A stretch of 64,000 bases of DNA. Source: Grammothele lineata (lineage: Eukaryota > Basidiomycota > Agaricomycetes > Polyporales > Polyporaceae). Shown here piece after piece: positions 25,417 to 38,297 of the stretch (within the stretch, counting starts at the first letter, position 1; each line of letters begins with the position of its first letter). The position numbers and the translations under genes were made by a program. The stretch covers positions 186,001 through 250,000 of the forward strand of contig NDFF03000043.1 in NCBI GenBank assembly GCA_002150815.3. The letters are read 5' to 3'. The notes below the pieces were generated by a model. It saw only the letters and a list, made by a program, of their open reading frames with translations, did no database searches and had not been told where the DNA came from.

Positions 25417-25959
25417 CGTAACGTTGATCCCTATATATATCGCAGTGTTTGAAAAAGGCTATGCGAGCCTACGACATACTCACCTTCGAGGTTTTCCTAT
25501 CCTGGACTTGGTTCTAAGACACGTGGCTGTTAATACGAGTAGGAAGGAAATGGTTCGAGTGAATGTGGTATCGTCGCGAGGATCGATTAGTTTGCGTAGA
25601 TATGACTCTTGCGCCGTGGCGCTGCGCGTCCAAGTATTTCCCACGCCCACCCAGCCTCAGTCTTTCAAGCTCGACGCCTACGCGGGGCCTGTAAGTATAG
25701 ATCTAGCATTTACCTACATCTATTCTACAACGTCCGTAACGTATGTACGTGTCGGATCTACCCTCAGTGACGAACGTCTGTCTATCCTCCGACGTCGAAG
25801 TAGCTATGTCAACCAAATGTCACGAATATATCACCGAGAACGGATCCCCAGAAGCACAGTCAGATCCAGTTCCACCAACTATCAATCCCAGCGAAACACT
25901 TCTCCCAAGTCATTCACCTCTTTCACCTCATCCCGCGGTCGCAAACACCTTCTTCCCCA
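25417..25959. other. Intergenic region
   Basis: About 540 bases between the F-box-like gene start and the permease stop. It contains the F-box gene promoter. A long plus-strand frame here is only the complement of the permease's last exon plus flank. Confidence 0.4.
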
Positions 25960-28104
25960 TCAGCCCCTGTGTTCAACATACACCTGTCCAACAAGCACCG
26001 CGCACGCAGCGAGCATCGCCGTGGCGGAGATGGGGAGGTTCAGGAGCGCAAACTGGCGCGCGCGCACGCGGACACCCTTCTGGGCAAGGATGCCGCGCCA
26101 GAGGATACCTGCGAGCGAGGCGGAGAACGCGAGCGTGAACGCGCCAAAATTGGAGCCGAGCGCGAGCGCATAGAGCGCGCCGTCACGTGCGCGCGGGTCT
26201 ACCGCCGAGGACGAAGAGGCCCAGAGCTCGAGGACGCGCGCGAGGAGGATGGTCGCGCCGATGTTCGTGCCGCAAATCTGTGATGTTATCGCGCGTCAGC
26301 CCCAATGCACAGGCGGAACGGGGATGGATGACCAACATTGCACATCAAGCATGATAAGAAACCCATCCCGCCCACCGCCCCTATAGCGCCGGTCTTGCGA
26401 ACCCACGCCGCCCACCCGCGCGCGAAGAGCGCAACCCAGCCCTGCGCGGCGAGGCCTTGAACAAGGACGAACATCAAGAGCGCGAACGGGATGAGTGGTA
26501 GAGGCAAGCGTGCGCCCACATGCGCCACTGTTGGGAATGCGGCTGTCAAGTAGGCAGAAACGCGGCCGTAGGTCGTGGCGAGCGTTTTCGGGGAACGAGA
26601 GGCCTTGAGATCAAGAGGGAGGGGAAGAGACGACGCAGGAGAAGCAGGTGAGGAAGGGGGAGCGATCGTTGGTGCGCGCGAGCTGAGATCCTGCAGTTCG
26701 TGGACGGATGTCCCTGATTGTCTTGCAATGTTCGAATCTTCGTCTCCGTCGATGGCTGGACGCAGATCATCCGCACCATGTGCGAGCTCCAAGCTCCGAG
26801 CTGGCGTCGCTTCACGGTGCACCGTCCAGTCGTGGTGCAAATCCCTCAGGAGCATAACCACGGCCGGGGGCACGGTCACTTCCCACACCGGCACGCCCAC
26901 CGTGCTCACGCCCACGAGCACGGCCAGCGTCACTCCCAGTAGCGCGCTCCCGAACACCGCGCCGTGTTTGTCTACGAGCGTCGCACGCACTTCCGCGGGC
27001 GTGAGCCCGACATCAATGCGCAGGGGCACGAGCGCTGGGGCGCGGAAGAGGAAGAGAAGCAGTGGGAAGACGGCGAGTGCGGCGGCGAGGAAGGGCAGGA
27101 CGACGTGTGCCGCATAGGAAAGGAAAGAGAGGCCGAAGGCTCCGGAGAGGACGAGGTTCGTGGGATTCGAGGATACGAGCACGACGGATGCTGTCGAGAG
27201 ATCGGTAACCGCGTTAGGCGAGTTTCGAAGAAGAGTGGGGAAAGAGATGACACGCACCCATGTTGGCAGCGGCGAACTGGGAGAATATCCAGGCCGTCGG
27301 AGGGGTGATGCTGATCGGTGGAAAGGCAAGCTTTCGCTTGAGTCATCTCCGTTGTGGGGAAGCAAAGCGGTTACGCTTACCCCGCGACTCTCGTGAAGTA
27401 CGCTAGAAACGCCGTTCCAGAAAGGATAACCGGATCCTAGCGGCGCGCATAGTAGATGAGCGACGATATGCGCGTCTCGTACAATCGTACTCACGTTTCC
27501 AACAACCACCCCACAGACGAGGAAGAAAATATACAGGTACGTGAATAGAACACGTCCAGAAGAGCCGCCCTTGCTTGCTACCCAGAACGCAAGAAACCTG
27601 AACAGGCCGGTAGCATCAAGCGAAATGGAGATATATGCCTGGGTAAGCAATTAGCATGTATCCGAACACTGATAACGGATTTCCGCACCAGTGAGACGAA
27701 GAGAGCCATTATATTTAGGGGTTGGATCCCACCTGTACCCACGATACCGTCCCTAAGGGTTTCGCCATCGAACACTCCGGTGGCGAGGAGAAGCAAGACG
27801 GAGATGAGTGGGACTGTGATGAAATTGAGGTGAATGTGCCGGGTCTTGAGAGGTGCATTGCTCGTCGGAGCGACATGTAACGTAACCAGGATGTCCCTTA
27901 TGGCGTTTAAAACGAAGATAGGGATGGGAACGTGAAGGGGGGAGATGACGGCAACGTCTGCATACGCCGTAAGCGTACGGAAAAGGGGAAGTTACAAGTA
28001 GACGTACTGGAGAGGAAAAAGAGCACCAAAGTGAGAACTGCTTGCCAGGTGCCTACAGACGAAGTGCCCTCCGTGCGCAGCCTGGATGCGTGGGTCGTCA
28101 ACAT
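25960..28104 (-). CDS. ArsB/NhaD-type ion permease with a frameshifted last exon
   Basis: Seven exons on the minus strand: 28104-28008, 27957-27689, 27638-27495, 27436-27381, 27310-27258, 27190-26337 and 26278-25960, with 50-70 nt introns apart from intron 5, about 67 nt. The product is a multispan transporter of about 596 aa resembling fungal members of the arsenite/Na+:H+ antiporter (ArsB/NhaD, CitMHS) superfamily. Landmarks are VPLISVLLLLATGVF, DPVILSGTAFLAY, NMASVVLVSSNPTNLVLSG and ICGTNIGATILLARV. A polar loop of about 100 residues sits mid-protein. After VLELW the frame breaks: a GGGG run at about 26220-26223 has one base more than needed to continue into the expected ARDGALYALALGSN and final helices. 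Read literally the protein stops 10 codons later. Pseudogene and sequencing error are both possible. Confidence 0.8.
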
Positions 28105-31100
28105 CACAGACTGTCTTGACGGTCGTTAGATGTCGTGGTAGAGTGCGTCGCTTGTGAATGTGACTTCAGGATGTGAGGGGTCTCCTAGTAAGAGCCTTTG
28201 TAGTTGCTTTGTAGATCCGCCCAGACTGTGAATAGACTTATGTCAAAGTCGTCAGGTAAGCGTTGAGCTTAGCTCAAAAGCAACTCTACGTCGAGTCCAA
28301 GAGCAGAGATGAGATTTGTAGCATGGAAACATTTTGTCGTCAACAAGGAAAATGCGTGTGGAGCCGCATTCTAAGACGTAAATCCTCCAGATCGGGAAGG
28401 TCACAAACACTACCAAATACTCTCAGCCACAGACGCGTCGCGCGCGTCCACACTGCCAAATAACGCGAACGCGCTTGCACGCCACGGTGTACGTTCCTGT
28501 CACTATTCCTTGCTTTCAAGTTATGATTTCATCTCTTCATTGCTGGCGGCATCGTTGCAAGAAAAGGCAGCATATATGCACAATACGAAGACATTATCCA
28601 CCTCGACCCCCTCGAGCCCTGCCATGGCTATGTAGTATCAAAGTCTTGTCAAGCGCGCGAGCAAAAATGATGCCTTGATCATTCCTGCATCTCAGCATCA
28701 CTTTCCCCACCTGGCAGGATCTCCGCAAGACGTCCATGTACACCTGCGCCTGTCAACGTGGTTTATGACGTATCGCAAGCGGGACAGGTGTTCGTGCCCA
28801 GCCACCACGCGCCCGTCTTCGTTATGTGGATGTGACTATCTGACTTTTCCGCCACGTCCCTCCATCAACAGCGCTTTCAAAGGAGTGCCGCGAGTAATGT
28901 ATCGTACGTACAATATCCATCAGTACCTGTATGCGAGTACAAGGACGCTCCTGATCTTCTCGCACACGCCGCAGGACACACCCCTCGAATCCAGAATCGG
29001 CTCACCTCGCGATCCCGGTAGCTCTCATACGTACGTAGACGTTGCTGGCATCATCTGCTCTTCACCTCCACCGCCGCACCTTGGTCCACCCGCAGCTGAG
29101 ATCCCGTGGCGAATCCTTGTTCTCCAAGCGCCACCTTCACACCCGCCTTGCAACGAACTCAGCTCCGTCCTGCCGATCTCAGCTCAATGAGAACTTGGGT
29201 ACTCCAAGTTAACTCTCTTTCCGAGATATGATCCCTCCCCGCTTGCACGTGCCAATCATCGCGCTCAAGAACATTTGAACGCTCGCACCCCTTCCCGGCG
29301 CGCGTTCTTCTAGTCACCATTAGGCATGCATGGAAGCTCCTCACGCTGCCTCACGTCCGCAGTTTGCTCTGCTCAAGCATCATAGCGATCAAGGCCAGCT
29401 TGACAGCGACGCGCCTTCGACAGCAGCTCAGCGCGCGTTCGGCTTCGACGACGGCGCGCGGCGCGCTCAACGTTTAATCAACGACTTGCCCTCCGGCCCT
29501 CACCATCGCGCCTTGCTCCGGACGCCACGGCGGCGTCGGGGAGAGGTTTACCTCTCCCGGAATATCATCTACCCGCGCAGTGTACCATCACCGGAGTCTG
29601 GAGGAGTCCAGGAGCTTGAGATGATGAAGGCACCGACCCTGGCCGGCCGCGGTGGCACAACACCTGGGATCTAGAGCGCCCAATATTCGGTGGCACCGCC
29701 GCATCGCCCCCGGCGCGCAGCTCAATCTCACCGGAGGCTCAGGGCGCCCCGCCTCGCTTATTTCACTTGATGTCCCGACAGGCGCGGACGAGGACGCGAG
29801 AAAGAACAAGGCGCGCGGGTATGGGCCCGCGGTCAACGTTCAACCACGGCTGGGTGTTATGGACCTCCTCGAGTCCGGCTCCTTGGGTGGGTGGCGATCG
29901 AAGCAAGGCTTGGGCAGATGATGCGGTCGCGATGCGCCGCCCAGACCTTCTTGTTCTTGTTGTGTGTGCGCGAGCGTCGACCAACGTTGCGGAGGCGAAG
30001 GCGAAGGAAGCTAGGCGGGTAAAGAGATGCATGCCTTCGCGCGTCGACGTCGGGCAAATTGCTGACACTTGGACACCCGTCACGCATGCAACCGCCCATG
30101 GCCACGGATTCTTCCCAGGCTTGGATCCTTCGGGAATCGGTCCACCCTCGCTCGGCGGCGGCGGATTCACGGGCGCGAACGCAGTCACCGCGCGGCCGGT
30201 CGTCATGGCATGCGGCCCGTAGGTGCGCCTATTGTCTCCGCCTCTTCTGCGCAAGGCTTCGAGCTCACGCCGCGCAATCGACGTTCATAGCACTAGTGGC
30301 GGCGAGCAATAATGTGGCGTTACGTCCTGCATCCTTTCGCAAATGAGGTCGCCAGGGACATGCAGCGCGCAACTCCCGGATGCCCGGATGGTTGCCCTGT
30401 GGCCATTCAACGTTGGTCATGGTAGTCGGTGCGGGAGCCCGACTCGCCCGCGGAGGCGGCGGGGATGCCGCGCACGGCGGGGCACGTGGAGCCAGGCACG
30501 ACGCAGCGCCCGTCTATTGTCGGGCGCGGGGAGGGCGCCTAGATGAGAGCTAGCGTCGGCTAGCGTGTGGACGGCAGCGATGGCGGGCGATGGAGGTGGG
30601 GCAGCTTCGCCTCGAGGACCGGACGGCCTGCCACGCTCGGCGCCAACGCAGACAATTAGACCGCCGCCGAGACATCTCAAAAGCAGGCCCTCGCGGTCGT
30701 TGCATGCCCCCTCTCCGCCCACGGCGCGCCCCCACCCTTCTCTTTGCTTGTGCGCGCGCGCTGCTCGACGGCGATCGCCCTAGCCCGCCCCTCGCCTCCC
30801 TACCATCGGCCTGGCACCGGACTCCGACATCCTTCGGCCCTCGGTTCTCTTCTCTGAGCTTCTCCGCCCCGCCCCGCGCAGCCTCCCCACACCCGTTCCA
30901 CGCTCGCGGACACGGAAGCGTCCCTGCCTCGCACCGACACTTACCATCGCCAGGGACAGGTCGCAGGGATCTCAGCTGATCTTCCACCCGCGAACCCGCC
31001 CGCCGCTGTCGCCCTCCCACACCGAACCGACGTCCCGCCGCGGACGGCCCAGTCAACGAACGTACGTCCAACGTTCGACAGCACTCTTTCCTCCCCGACC

Positions 31101-31267
31101 CCTTATCGCCGGCCGGTGCGCGTCATCCATCATCACAAGTTCATATATCCTCCTTCAGGCTTTCAGGACCCGTCACCTTCTCCCCCTCACGCCCCTCCTC
31201 ACGCCTTTTTCTCCCCACCCCTCCGTTTCACGCCTTTTCCAACTCTCCAACCTCCTGACCGGCCACG
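28105..31267. other. 3.2-kb region without a supportable gene
   Basis: Lies between two divergent genes. The first kilobase is of mixed composition; from about 29.3 kb it becomes very GC-rich with many overlapping frames on both strands, a composition effect rather than coding. The last 250 bases are C/T-rich and look like the leader of the next gene. I see no RNA gene, terminal repeat or transposon protein. Confidence 0.4.
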
Positions 31268-33574
31268 ATGTCCTCCGGAATCTTCAAGCCGTACGACCTC
31301 ACACCCGAGTGGTTGACCGAGAGCCCGATCACGTTCGACGACCTCCGGCACACGTCCCCGCCCGCGACCCTTTTCCGTGTCTCCCTCCCCCCGACACCCA
31401 TCACGGAGCGTCATAAGAGCATCCACCGCAGTCCGCGCGAGAGCGTGCTCGACTTCACCGACTCTGAGGAGGAGGAGGAGGAAGACGAAGAAGAAGCCAG
31501 AGTAGAGTATGACGATGAAGACGTCGATCCAGTATGTCCGCGCGAGTTCAAGCATCTCGACATCCTTGCACCCGCTCAGGCGCAAATGCCGGCGCCGGAG
31601 GTGGAGGAGATTCGCGTCGAGGAGCGCGCGGACGAGCGGGAGCAAGACTCCCAAAGTTTTCTCATGTACGACGACGACGACGACGCTGACGATGCTGACG
31701 ACGACGCGACGCTGAACGAGCACGAGCCCGACACCTCCATTGACCCCTCCCCGATCGACCCCTTCTTCCTCAAGCCCGCTTCCTCCACACCTACCCCCTC
31801 CCCCGCGCGCACCCCCACGCCGACTCGCGCGCGCGCGCTTCATTCCCAGTCTCCATCTGACAGCAAGAAGTCGCAGCGTGCGACGCCTAGCCCCTCACAC
31901 TCGCGCGCGTCCGGGTCCTCATTCGACTGCACCTCGCCCTGGTTCATGCACTTCCCTGCCGAAGCGCTCGCCGCGCTCGACGACCAGCTACTCCAGACGC
32001 CTGTCGACGCCTTCGCCGACCTCTGCTACGCCCAAGCTGTCCAGCTCGCCTCCTCAAACTCTAACGCGCCGAACGCCGACGGGAGCGCTAGCAGGAACGC
32101 AGACGCGGACGCTGCGGCGGCCGCGGCGGTGCCCGGGGCGTACTCGTGGCGCAGGTTCAGCCGGCTCAGGCCGCTTTCGCCGTTCTCGGAGGCAGATGAG
32201 TACGCGAGCGGGAGTGGGAGCACGGCCTCGTCCGTGTACCACCCGCAGCCCGCCCGGGTTGACGAACGTGAAGACGAAGGCGCGGCCGACGCCGAGGACG
32301 AAGACGACTCCGAGGAGAGCGATACTGACTCCGAGGAGCAGCTCGCTTCACCCGAGCACAACGGCCAGTCGGGCTGGACTCGCGGGGCCCTGAACGGGGC
32401 GGCACGGGAAGTGCAAGTGTACAGCCCGACGCCGGCGGACACGCGCATGTACTACAAGAGCGCGTATCCGCGGCACCTTGCGCAAGGCAGCGACGGGTCG
32501 ATACAGTTCCGGCCCCATGGGCATGTGAGTCATCCCTGTCCTCTGTTGGTTTTGCGTATCTGGCTGCGTCTTCTGCATATCTGAGCGCAGTGTGGATGCG
32601 TGGTGTTTCGGTTTCATGATGGCGTTTGCGCCATTTGGCTTTACAGGGTCTTTGAGCTCGTCTGGCTCTGCCTTTTCCGCTTACACCCACGGCGGACGGA
32701 GCCGTGTCCTTTCCGACTTTGCTCCTTCCCGCTTCGTGAAGATGGCGATGGCGACCCCTAGAAGTCAGAGAGAGTCCGAACTTTCACGCGCGCTCATCTC
32801 CATCTGTGCCATTGCGGCCACGTCTTCTATCTCGCTGCCGCACTGTGACGGGCCACGGGGCCGCACTCGCCCCGCCACGGGTGGGTCTATCCATGACCTC
32901 CATCATCTACTCTTCACTGCTCGCCGCAGGATAACGAAACGGTCCAGCCCCAGCGGGGCAAGGTCCGCGACGTACTCCCAGCGCTGAGTTCTCCGGTCTC
33001 ACGCGCGCCAACCTTTCCCGGTGTGGCATTGCGCATCCTGTCCCGTGCGCGCCTCCGACGGACCTCCCGGCCTCTACTTCCATTCTTCTTCCCTGATGCG
33101 ACTTTGATCCCGCCCGTGCCACAAATCCAAGGACGCTCGCTGACCTCTCTCTTCGTCACACAGACTGCCCATCCCTCGCTCACCCTTCCCTTCTCCAACT
33201 CAAACGCCAAACCGCTCCCCCCTTCCCCGCCCCGCTCGCTCCTACCCGACCTCTCCTCCTCGGGCGAGTACGACCGCGCGGCGACCGCCTCCCCTCCCCC
33301 GATGTTCGTCCCCACGCCTGCTGTCGCACAAGCTCAGCTTGCGATGCTCTTTGGGACAAGCAGGGGTGGCGCGGCTCGCCCTGGGGAAAGCATACACCAT
33401 TTCCCCTCTCCGGCACCCTCGGCAGAGGGGCAAGGCGCGCCTAGGAAGAGGAGAGGGACGCTGAGGATATCTACCGCGGTTGGTGGCGCGAGCGGGTCGG
33501 GAGGCGTGGGCGGGAGTGGAGGGGGCGGAACCTGGATGCGCCGGATCCGCGCCGGGTTCGCGCCTTCGCATTGA
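31268..33574 (+). CDS. Acidic, low-complexity hypothetical protein
   Basis: Two exons (31268-32524 and 33164-33574) around a 639-nt intron (GTGAGT donor, CACACAG acceptor) give about 555 aa. The start at 31268 follows a pyrimidine-rich leader. A conserved-looking N-terminus (FKPYDLTPEWLTESPITFDD) leads into a Glu/Asp-rich disordered region (DSEEEEEEDEEEA, then a run of Asp), a Ser/Pro/Thr-rich segment, and a short ordered patch around WFMHFPAEALAALDDQLL. The C-terminus has PRKRRG followed by a Gly/Ser run and WMRRIRAG, a possible nuclear localisation signal. No known domain is recognised. A nuclear regulatory role is conceivable but not shown. Confidence 0.7.
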
Positions 33575-35489
33575 TCCACCGCGCTCGGTACGGAAACCTC
33601 CTCGAGACTCGCGCTGGACTTTGAGAGGACTGCGCATATCCGGATCCGGGAACGACTCGCCCGCTCGCGCTACGCCTCGCAGGCGGGAGCTGACGATCCC
33701 CACACTGCCGGCATAGCGGGCCGCCCGCCGTCGCCGTCGTCGCCACTTCGTGCGCGCTGGCCGTCCTGCGTTTCGCGTTTCGCGTTTCACTATCCGCCTC
33801 GGCCGCCGGAGTTGTCGCGCAGTGGCATGCCCCCCACCCGCCACATCCTCCGCCCCAAGCCGGATTCTGACTTCAAGGACTCGACGTCTCGCTCATAATC
33901 TCGCATCGATTCCTTTTGGCGACGCGCGCACGCAAAAGTGCCTGTTTCCCTTGGTCTTCGCCCTGGACGTCGCCGATCTCCTACGTTCCCCCTAATTCAT
34001 CTCTTACCCCCATCGTCCTCATCCCCACCCCCATGCGCCCGTGTATTGTTATAATGTGTTAGACCCCTACCACCCGCGCCATTGCACATATTCGACTTTC
34101 ACCCTCGCGCGGGTGACCCCCCTTGTGTATCGATATATCTATGATTGTTTTGCTTTGCTTCACGTGTTCGCCGCTGTCGTTTTTATCGTACTTTGCTCGC
34201 ATTTTATTTGTCCGACGCGGTATCCCTTCGGTGTCTCGCCGTTAGATCTCTCCCCATCCCGTTCCGGCCCATCTCATCTCATCGCTCGTATCCAGTCACA
34301 GGACACTCCCGGTTCGCCTCACTCCCACCCTCATTGTTTACGCACTCATCCCGCCCTCACTCCCGTACTCCCATCCCACACTCGCATGCCCACGATGTCT
34401 GTTGTACCACCACCACGGTCCCTATCCTCATCTCTTGTTCCCCCGACTCACCGACTCATTATTTCCGTTCCGTCGTTCCACTCTACCACCACGTGCATTG
34501 TGCTGGAATCTCTCTGGCTGGATCCATCAGGATTGGGCTCTCACTCGTCTGTTCTCTCGCCGCGTACATTATATGCTAGCGTCTGTACCGCACCTGTCTA
34601 TACACTACGACTCCACGAGCGTATTGAGATCCTTAATAGAAAAGACCGTTTGGCGTCCCCAAGCGACGATCGTCGTCCAGGCAGCGCGTTTCGAAGAGTA
34701 TGAGAACGTATGAGGTCACTTGTGACATAGATACTCCGGTTTCCCCGGTGTGCTACTCCCGTGTAGACTCTCAGGAAGTCAGCTGGCGGCCTGAGGAGCT
34801 CTGGAGGTTCGCGAGAAGCGTCCGTCGCGTACCTGGCTAAATTGCGTTGCCGTAACGCGAAGGACACGGCGCTCCGTCGAGAGAAGGCCCGTTGGAGAAG
34901 AATCCAGCCTGAGAAGACGTGGCAAGGAGCCGCCGTTGCCAGCTAGGCCGGGCGAGTCCGCTCGGCGTTATTTCGCAACACTTCGTAGGATTGAATATCC
35001 GTTACCCGTACAACGCTGCATGGAGAGGTGTACCTGCCAGGCCACAACTGTATACGAGACGCTAGACCTCTCTGCTATAACTCTAGAAGACATTCGACAC
35101 TGTCGCGCGTTACTAGTAGAAACGGTCGCTAGAAACCGTAAACTTCGTCGGGAACGAGCCTCGGAGGGGCCAGCGAGTGACACGCGGTAGTTAGACACGA
35201 CTTCCGTCATTGTCAGCTGACTGTCTGGGAGCTCATATCTTGCGCTGAGGCGTGTCGACTTCCACTCACTCGAACGACGATGGGTTGGTACGCTGCAACA
35301 AACACCGGTCTCCAAACCGTTCGGTGGAATCTGTGCTAAGCTTTTGTTGGTATATCGCGGCCAACTCGAGGATTTAAGTGGAAAAGAGCAGGAAGCCCGC
35401 GATATGTTCATTGTACCATGCATCTTCTCGTGGCCCGTATAACATGCGAGGAGGCACAGACACTAAACCTCCCGAGTAGGAACTCATCT
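33575..35489. other. 1.9-kb intergenic region
   Basis: T-rich sequence from 34.0 to 34.6 kb fits a long 3' untranslated region. The remainder has short frames with no recognisable product. No tRNA or transposon signature is seen. Confidence 0.4.
33768..33788. repeat. Short tandem repeat, unit GCGTTTC
   Basis: Three perfect head-to-tail copies of a 7-base unit. It is probably slippage-derived and lies in noncoding sequence. Confidence 0.7.
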
Positions 35490-37655
35490 TCAAGGCACAG
35501 AATGGAGCTGCTCCTTGCGGATGATCTGGGAGAAGATCTCTAGTGCGGCTTCCGGTTGGAAGGCGGGCTACAAAACCGCAACTTTTAGTAACAAAGCTGA
35601 CACAGCGAGTAACCGGAGACATACCACTTCGTGCCCAGCTTGGAAGACCCGACTAAGGAGCAATCATCATTATCAGTGAGCGTCAGACATTGGACATGGT
35701 GGGCGTAACCAGAACGCGGAGACGAGGTGGGGCCGAACGGAGGCAAAAAGGGGAGGCGAAGAAGAGACTTACGCGAACGAGAAGTTGTCGACGTTCTGAA
35801 CGGCGGCGACCGCAGCGCCGTTGATAGTCATGTTCGTAAACGGCGTCTCGTGTAGCGTCTGGTTCCCGTACCAATCCATCGCGAGGACGGACGCGTGGCC
35901 TCCGAGCCAGTTGCAGCTGCGATTGGGGTCAGTTATATGACATTCTAGGCTGTGAGCGCGTTCGCTCACTTGATATCTGCGTCACCAGCCTGAAGGAGAG
36001 GAAAACGAATATCAGTACTTCGCACTTGAATTCGTAATGGCCTGTCAAACTACATACCCAGATGAAAATTTTCATTCTCGCGTTCGCGAGCGCCGCGAGT
36101 TGTGGGAGTAGCGTGCGCGCGTCGTCTCCCGTGCGCCCGAACTGGTTCCCCACCGGGTCCGAGCACTCGCTGTACCGTACCTGGGCCCCAATCTGCTGCA
36201 TTATAGTTTTATTCCTTAGGAAGTCGACGTAGAACTCGGGCGGGAAGGGGTTCGGGGAGTCCGCGCTTTGCCGGAGGTCGTCGATGTCGCGGTCGCCCAC
36301 AGCGGGGACAAGCACGTTGTCGATCTGCAGAATGGGTGTCAGGTTCTGCTACACAACAGTGACGAACAGGGTGAGGGTACGCACGCAGAAATCGTCCGCA
36401 TCGATGCAAACCCTGTTGCTCGACGGACCCTCGCCCGCCGCGTAGCACGCGAGCTCCTGCTCCATGCACCCGCCCGCTCCGAAGAACGACTGGTTGATCG
36501 CCGCGAGCACGCTGTCGTTCTGCAGCTGCCCGTACCCGGGCGCGAACGTCGCGAAGTCGAGGTATGCCTTGTTCTGCAGCAGCGGGTCGTACCATCCGCT
36601 GAAAGCCCCACGTCAGCTACGCGGCATGAGATAGAGAGGTAGATGGAGAGGAAAAGGCGCACTTGTTGATCATGAGCGCGCTAACGTTGATCAACTCGCC
36701 TTGGAGCGTGCCATCTGCAATCTTGGCGTTCTGCTCGTCGAAGAACGTGACGAACTCAGGACCGTAGTGGCCTCCGTAGCTCTCCGTGGCGAAAATGAAC
36801 CTGTCCACACGCCCCAGTCAGCATATCGTGCATGAGAGTCAGGTCGCCGTAGCTATGTAGCGGACGCACTCTCTGCTTTGGAACTTGGAGAACTCCTCGC
36901 TCTCGAAGAGCACCTGGAACGCTGTCCACACGGCGGGTGCCGCCGCGAATGTGCTGTTCACGTTGACGGTCCCAAAGGAAAAACCGGTGCCAATAGGCTG
37001 GTCGATGTAGATAACTACAACCAGTCGCGTTCTGTCAGCAGAGGGGAAGCGAGGAAGGCCCGAGGACTAAGGTGGCTGGCAACACACCATTGCTGATGTT
37101 GTTCCAGCTGAACGGATTGAGCACAGTAGTCTGCCCGTCCGCATCGACGTGACATGGTCCATTTTCTGGGGGTGATGTCAGTGAGCTGCCAAAGAACGTA
37201 TGAAAACGTAAGATGCTTACCTTGGAAGAGACCAATCATAGACGAGCACCCAGGCCCTCCGTTCAACCTAGACATTCGCCATCAGCGCGTCTCCGGTGCG
37301 CGTGGCGCACAGACTTACCACAGCGTGAACGGCGCGTTCTCTGGGTCGTTCCGCGCCTCGAAGAACCAAAACCACTGTCAAAACGCCGCGTCAGACATCA
37401 CGAAACATACGAAACCGCCTCTTCCACGCGCACCATCGACATGTTCTCCCCGACGTCGAGGTAGCCCGACATCTGGCCCACCCCGGGCGTCGTCTCGCAC
37501 ACCCCCGAGTTCTTCACCGCGCGTATTTTCGCGTCCTGTACCACTTGCGAAGTGATCTCAACCTCGGTGCGCTCCGACGCCGCGCCCCCTAACACGGAGG
37601 CGGAAGCGGCGCCCGCGAAGAGAGCGAGGCAAGCGGACAGCGAAAGCAAACGCAT
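35490..37655 (-). CDS. Secreted serine carboxypeptidase (S10), downstream copy
   Basis: Twelve exons on the minus strand: 37655-37434, 37374-37319, 37267-37221, 37165-37088, 37014-36870, 36800-36663, 36598-36385, 36324-36058, 35989-35970, 35916-35773, 35652-35625 and 35567-35490, giving 478 aa. A signal peptide (MRLLSLSACLALFAGAASA) is followed by the S10 fold: [20 protein letters not shown] substrate loop, catalytic Ser190 in ESYGGHYGPEF, catalytic Asp in GDADINCNW (about 392-399) and His451 in AGHEV. Cysteines CETT, GPGCSS, ENGPC and CNW fit the usual disulfides. The enzyme removes C-terminal residues in the vacuole or outside the cell. One 20-nt micro-exon encodes the Asp region. It is a tandem copy of the gene at 38298-40390. 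Confidence 0.93.
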
Positions 37656-38297
37656 CGTGACCAGCTAGAGCACAGAGGGCGGAGGAGAGAGGGTCGCGCG
37701 CGAGGGCGGTCGTGTGGGGCGAATATATACCAATCACCCCCAAAGGGGCCGAAGCTGAGAGCTCTTCAGGCCAAGCACAAACGCGAAGGCGTCAGCCGCG
37801 CGGCTCGCCCGCGCCGGAGATCCGCCCACATTTCGAACGAGGCGGCCGCACACAGCGCGCTGCAGTGTACGCATGGAACGCAGCGCGTGCTCTGCGTCCA
37901 CGGCCGCGAGCAGAGCGTATCGCCTCCCTCTTCCAGCGCGTCGTGTGAGGCGAAGACTCGGGAAGCGCGAGCAGTGCGTGGTGCGGCGTTCCAGAAATAG
38001 AACCGCGGGTGGAGGACTGATAACAGCGGCGGTTCGTGTCGTAGTCTGAGTGAACGCGACAGACGCATACTGGCGAATAAAAGTCTATCAGCAGAGCTCT
38101 GGCCGAATGTATGCGAAGAGCAGGCTGCTGCGTACACTACAGTCAGATAGCACTGGGGTTGCGAATGATCATGCTGGTTCAGTCATCACGACATGACGGT
38201 ATGGGCGCAAGTCGATAAGCGCCCGATATAGCAAAGCATTCTCGGATCAGGATCCAGGTCGGTTTACATTTTTGCCGCCAAGTACATGGTGTATGTC
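37656..38297. other. Intergenic region between tandem carboxypeptidases
   Basis: About 640 bases holding the promoter of the 35490-37655 gene and the 3' end of the other copy. No other gene is visible. Confidence 0.4.
37722..37735 (-). promoter_or_regulatory. TATA box with adjacent ATTGG motif
   Basis: On the minus strand ATTGG is followed at once by TATATATTC. The TATA lies about 70 bases upstream of ATG 37655 of the carboxypeptidase. ATTGG is the reverse of the CCAAT element, although it is unusually close to the TATA. Confidence 0.55.

Noticed and set aside
29763..30254. Overlapping frames of about 150-160 aa on both strands
   Set aside because: Both strands are open because of high GC content; neither has a recognisable domain or splice context.
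34041..34703. 220-codon plus-strand frame
   Set aside because: T-rich, low-information sequence downstream of a gene end; it fits 3' untranslated sequence better than coding.
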